In this document: piece by piece, positions 5,026-5,242 of the stretch | Layout: every line of letters starts with the position of its first letter | How positions within the stretch are numbered: position 1 is the first letter of the stretch | Assembly (NCBI GenBank): GCA_049974825.1 | Contig: JBNGDJ010000139.1 | Location: 1-5,242, forward strand | DNA length: 5,242 nucleotides | Direction of reading: 5' to 3' | Source of the DNA: JBKHDT01 sp049974825 | GTDB lineage: Bacteria; Pseudomonadota; Gammaproteobacteria; Halothiobacillales; Halothiobacillaceae | Program-made: the position numbers and the translations under genes | Notes under the pieces: generated by a model | What the model saw: only the letters and a program-made list of their open reading frames with translations | Databases searched by the model: none | Told to the model about the DNA's origin: nothing

Positions 5026-5242
5026 GTGTCCGAATACAAGCACACACTCAACCTGCCACAAACCGACTTTCCCATGCGGGGCAACCTGCCCCGGCGTGAA
5101 CCGGAGCGCCTCGCCCGCTGGCAGGAGCGCGGCCTGTACCGCCAGATTCGAGCGCATTGCGCCGGGCGTCCCCGCTTCGTGCTCCATGACGGGCCGCCCT
5201 ATGCCAATGGTGATATCCATATCGGGCATGCCGTCAACAAGA
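5026..5242 (+). CDS. ileS: Isoleucine-tRNA ligase, N-terminal part (cut by window end)
   Basis: This cytosolic class I aminoacyl-tRNA synthetase charges tRNA-Ile. The window holds 72 codons plus one base of a protein that is usually around 900-950 residues. The visible part starts with SEYKHTLNLPQTDFPMRGNL, close to the E. coli IleRS start, and reaches the ATP-binding HIGH signature at residues 65-68 within HDGPPYANGDIHIGH. The start is a GTG with a clear ribosome binding site; no ATG upstream is in frame nearby. Early in the gene, CGGGGCA (5077-5083) pairs with TGCCCCG (5087-5093) around ACC, possibly a chance hairpin. The usual upstream neighbour ribF is missing from this side. The expected downstream neighbour lspA would lie outside the window. 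Confidence 0.96.
   Translation, partial: MSEYKHTLNLPQTDFPMRGNLPRREPERLARWQERGLYRQIRAHCAGRPRFVLHDGPPYANGDIHIGHAVNK

Noticed and set aside
5077..5093. Hairpin CGGGGCA/TGCCCCG early in ileS as a regulatory element
   Set aside because: It encodes conserved residues MRGNLPR of IleRS, so the 7-bp pairing may simply be codon choice in GC-rich DNA.
4965..5100. Small frame of about 44 codons starting just before ileS
   Set aside because: It lacks a Shine-Dalgarno sequence and overlaps conserved ileS coding sequence in another frame.

Overview
The window is GC-rich bacterial DNA, most likely from a gammaproteobacterium. The IleRS N-terminus, the YbbO-like reductase and the ClsA-like cardiolipin synthase all read closest, from memory, to gammaproteobacterial proteins; this placement is an inference without database support. 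It holds two gene pairs that converge on each other, plus the first 72 codons of ileS at the right edge. A 100-N assembly gap lies at 4570-4669.

Layout. Bases 1-60 hold two adjacent hairpins that look like a fragment of a dispersed intergenic repeat. Bases 61-313 show no convincing gene. On the + strand, a YbbO-like short-chain dehydrogenase (314-1168) is followed after 4 bases by a two-HKD-domain cardiolipin synthase (1173-2609). A short intergene of 37 bases separates this pair from a minus-strand pair. That pair is a ParA/MinD-type ATPase without an N-terminal DNA-binding domain (3569-4312), overlapped by 17 bases by a MenA-like UbiA-family membrane prenyltransferase (2647-3585). Bases 4313-5025 are non-coding, and ileS starts at GTG 5026.

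The most unusual part is the region between parA and ileS, which are divergently transcribed. It contains a tandem array (4447-4880) of a 156-bp unit in which about 120 bases fall into five successive hairpins (named H1-H5 here). Two copies are nearly complete apart from the gap and a third is partial. The repeat phase is continuous across the N run: the base before the gap and the base after it are neighbours in the unit. The real gap is therefore probably zero or a whole number of units, not 100 bases. The five differences between the comparable copies all fall in two hairpins, and two of them form a compensated base pair (T-A to C-G).

How the genes may work together. The SDR and cls genes form a probable two-gene operon linking aldehyde or lipid-related redox chemistry with phospholipid remodelling. 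The parA and prenyltransferase genes look co-transcribed, but their link is unclear. No parB-like gene is visible. The repeat array next to an orphan parA invites, but does not prove, a DNA-positioning or centromere-like role. It could equally be a selfish or structural hairpin satellite.
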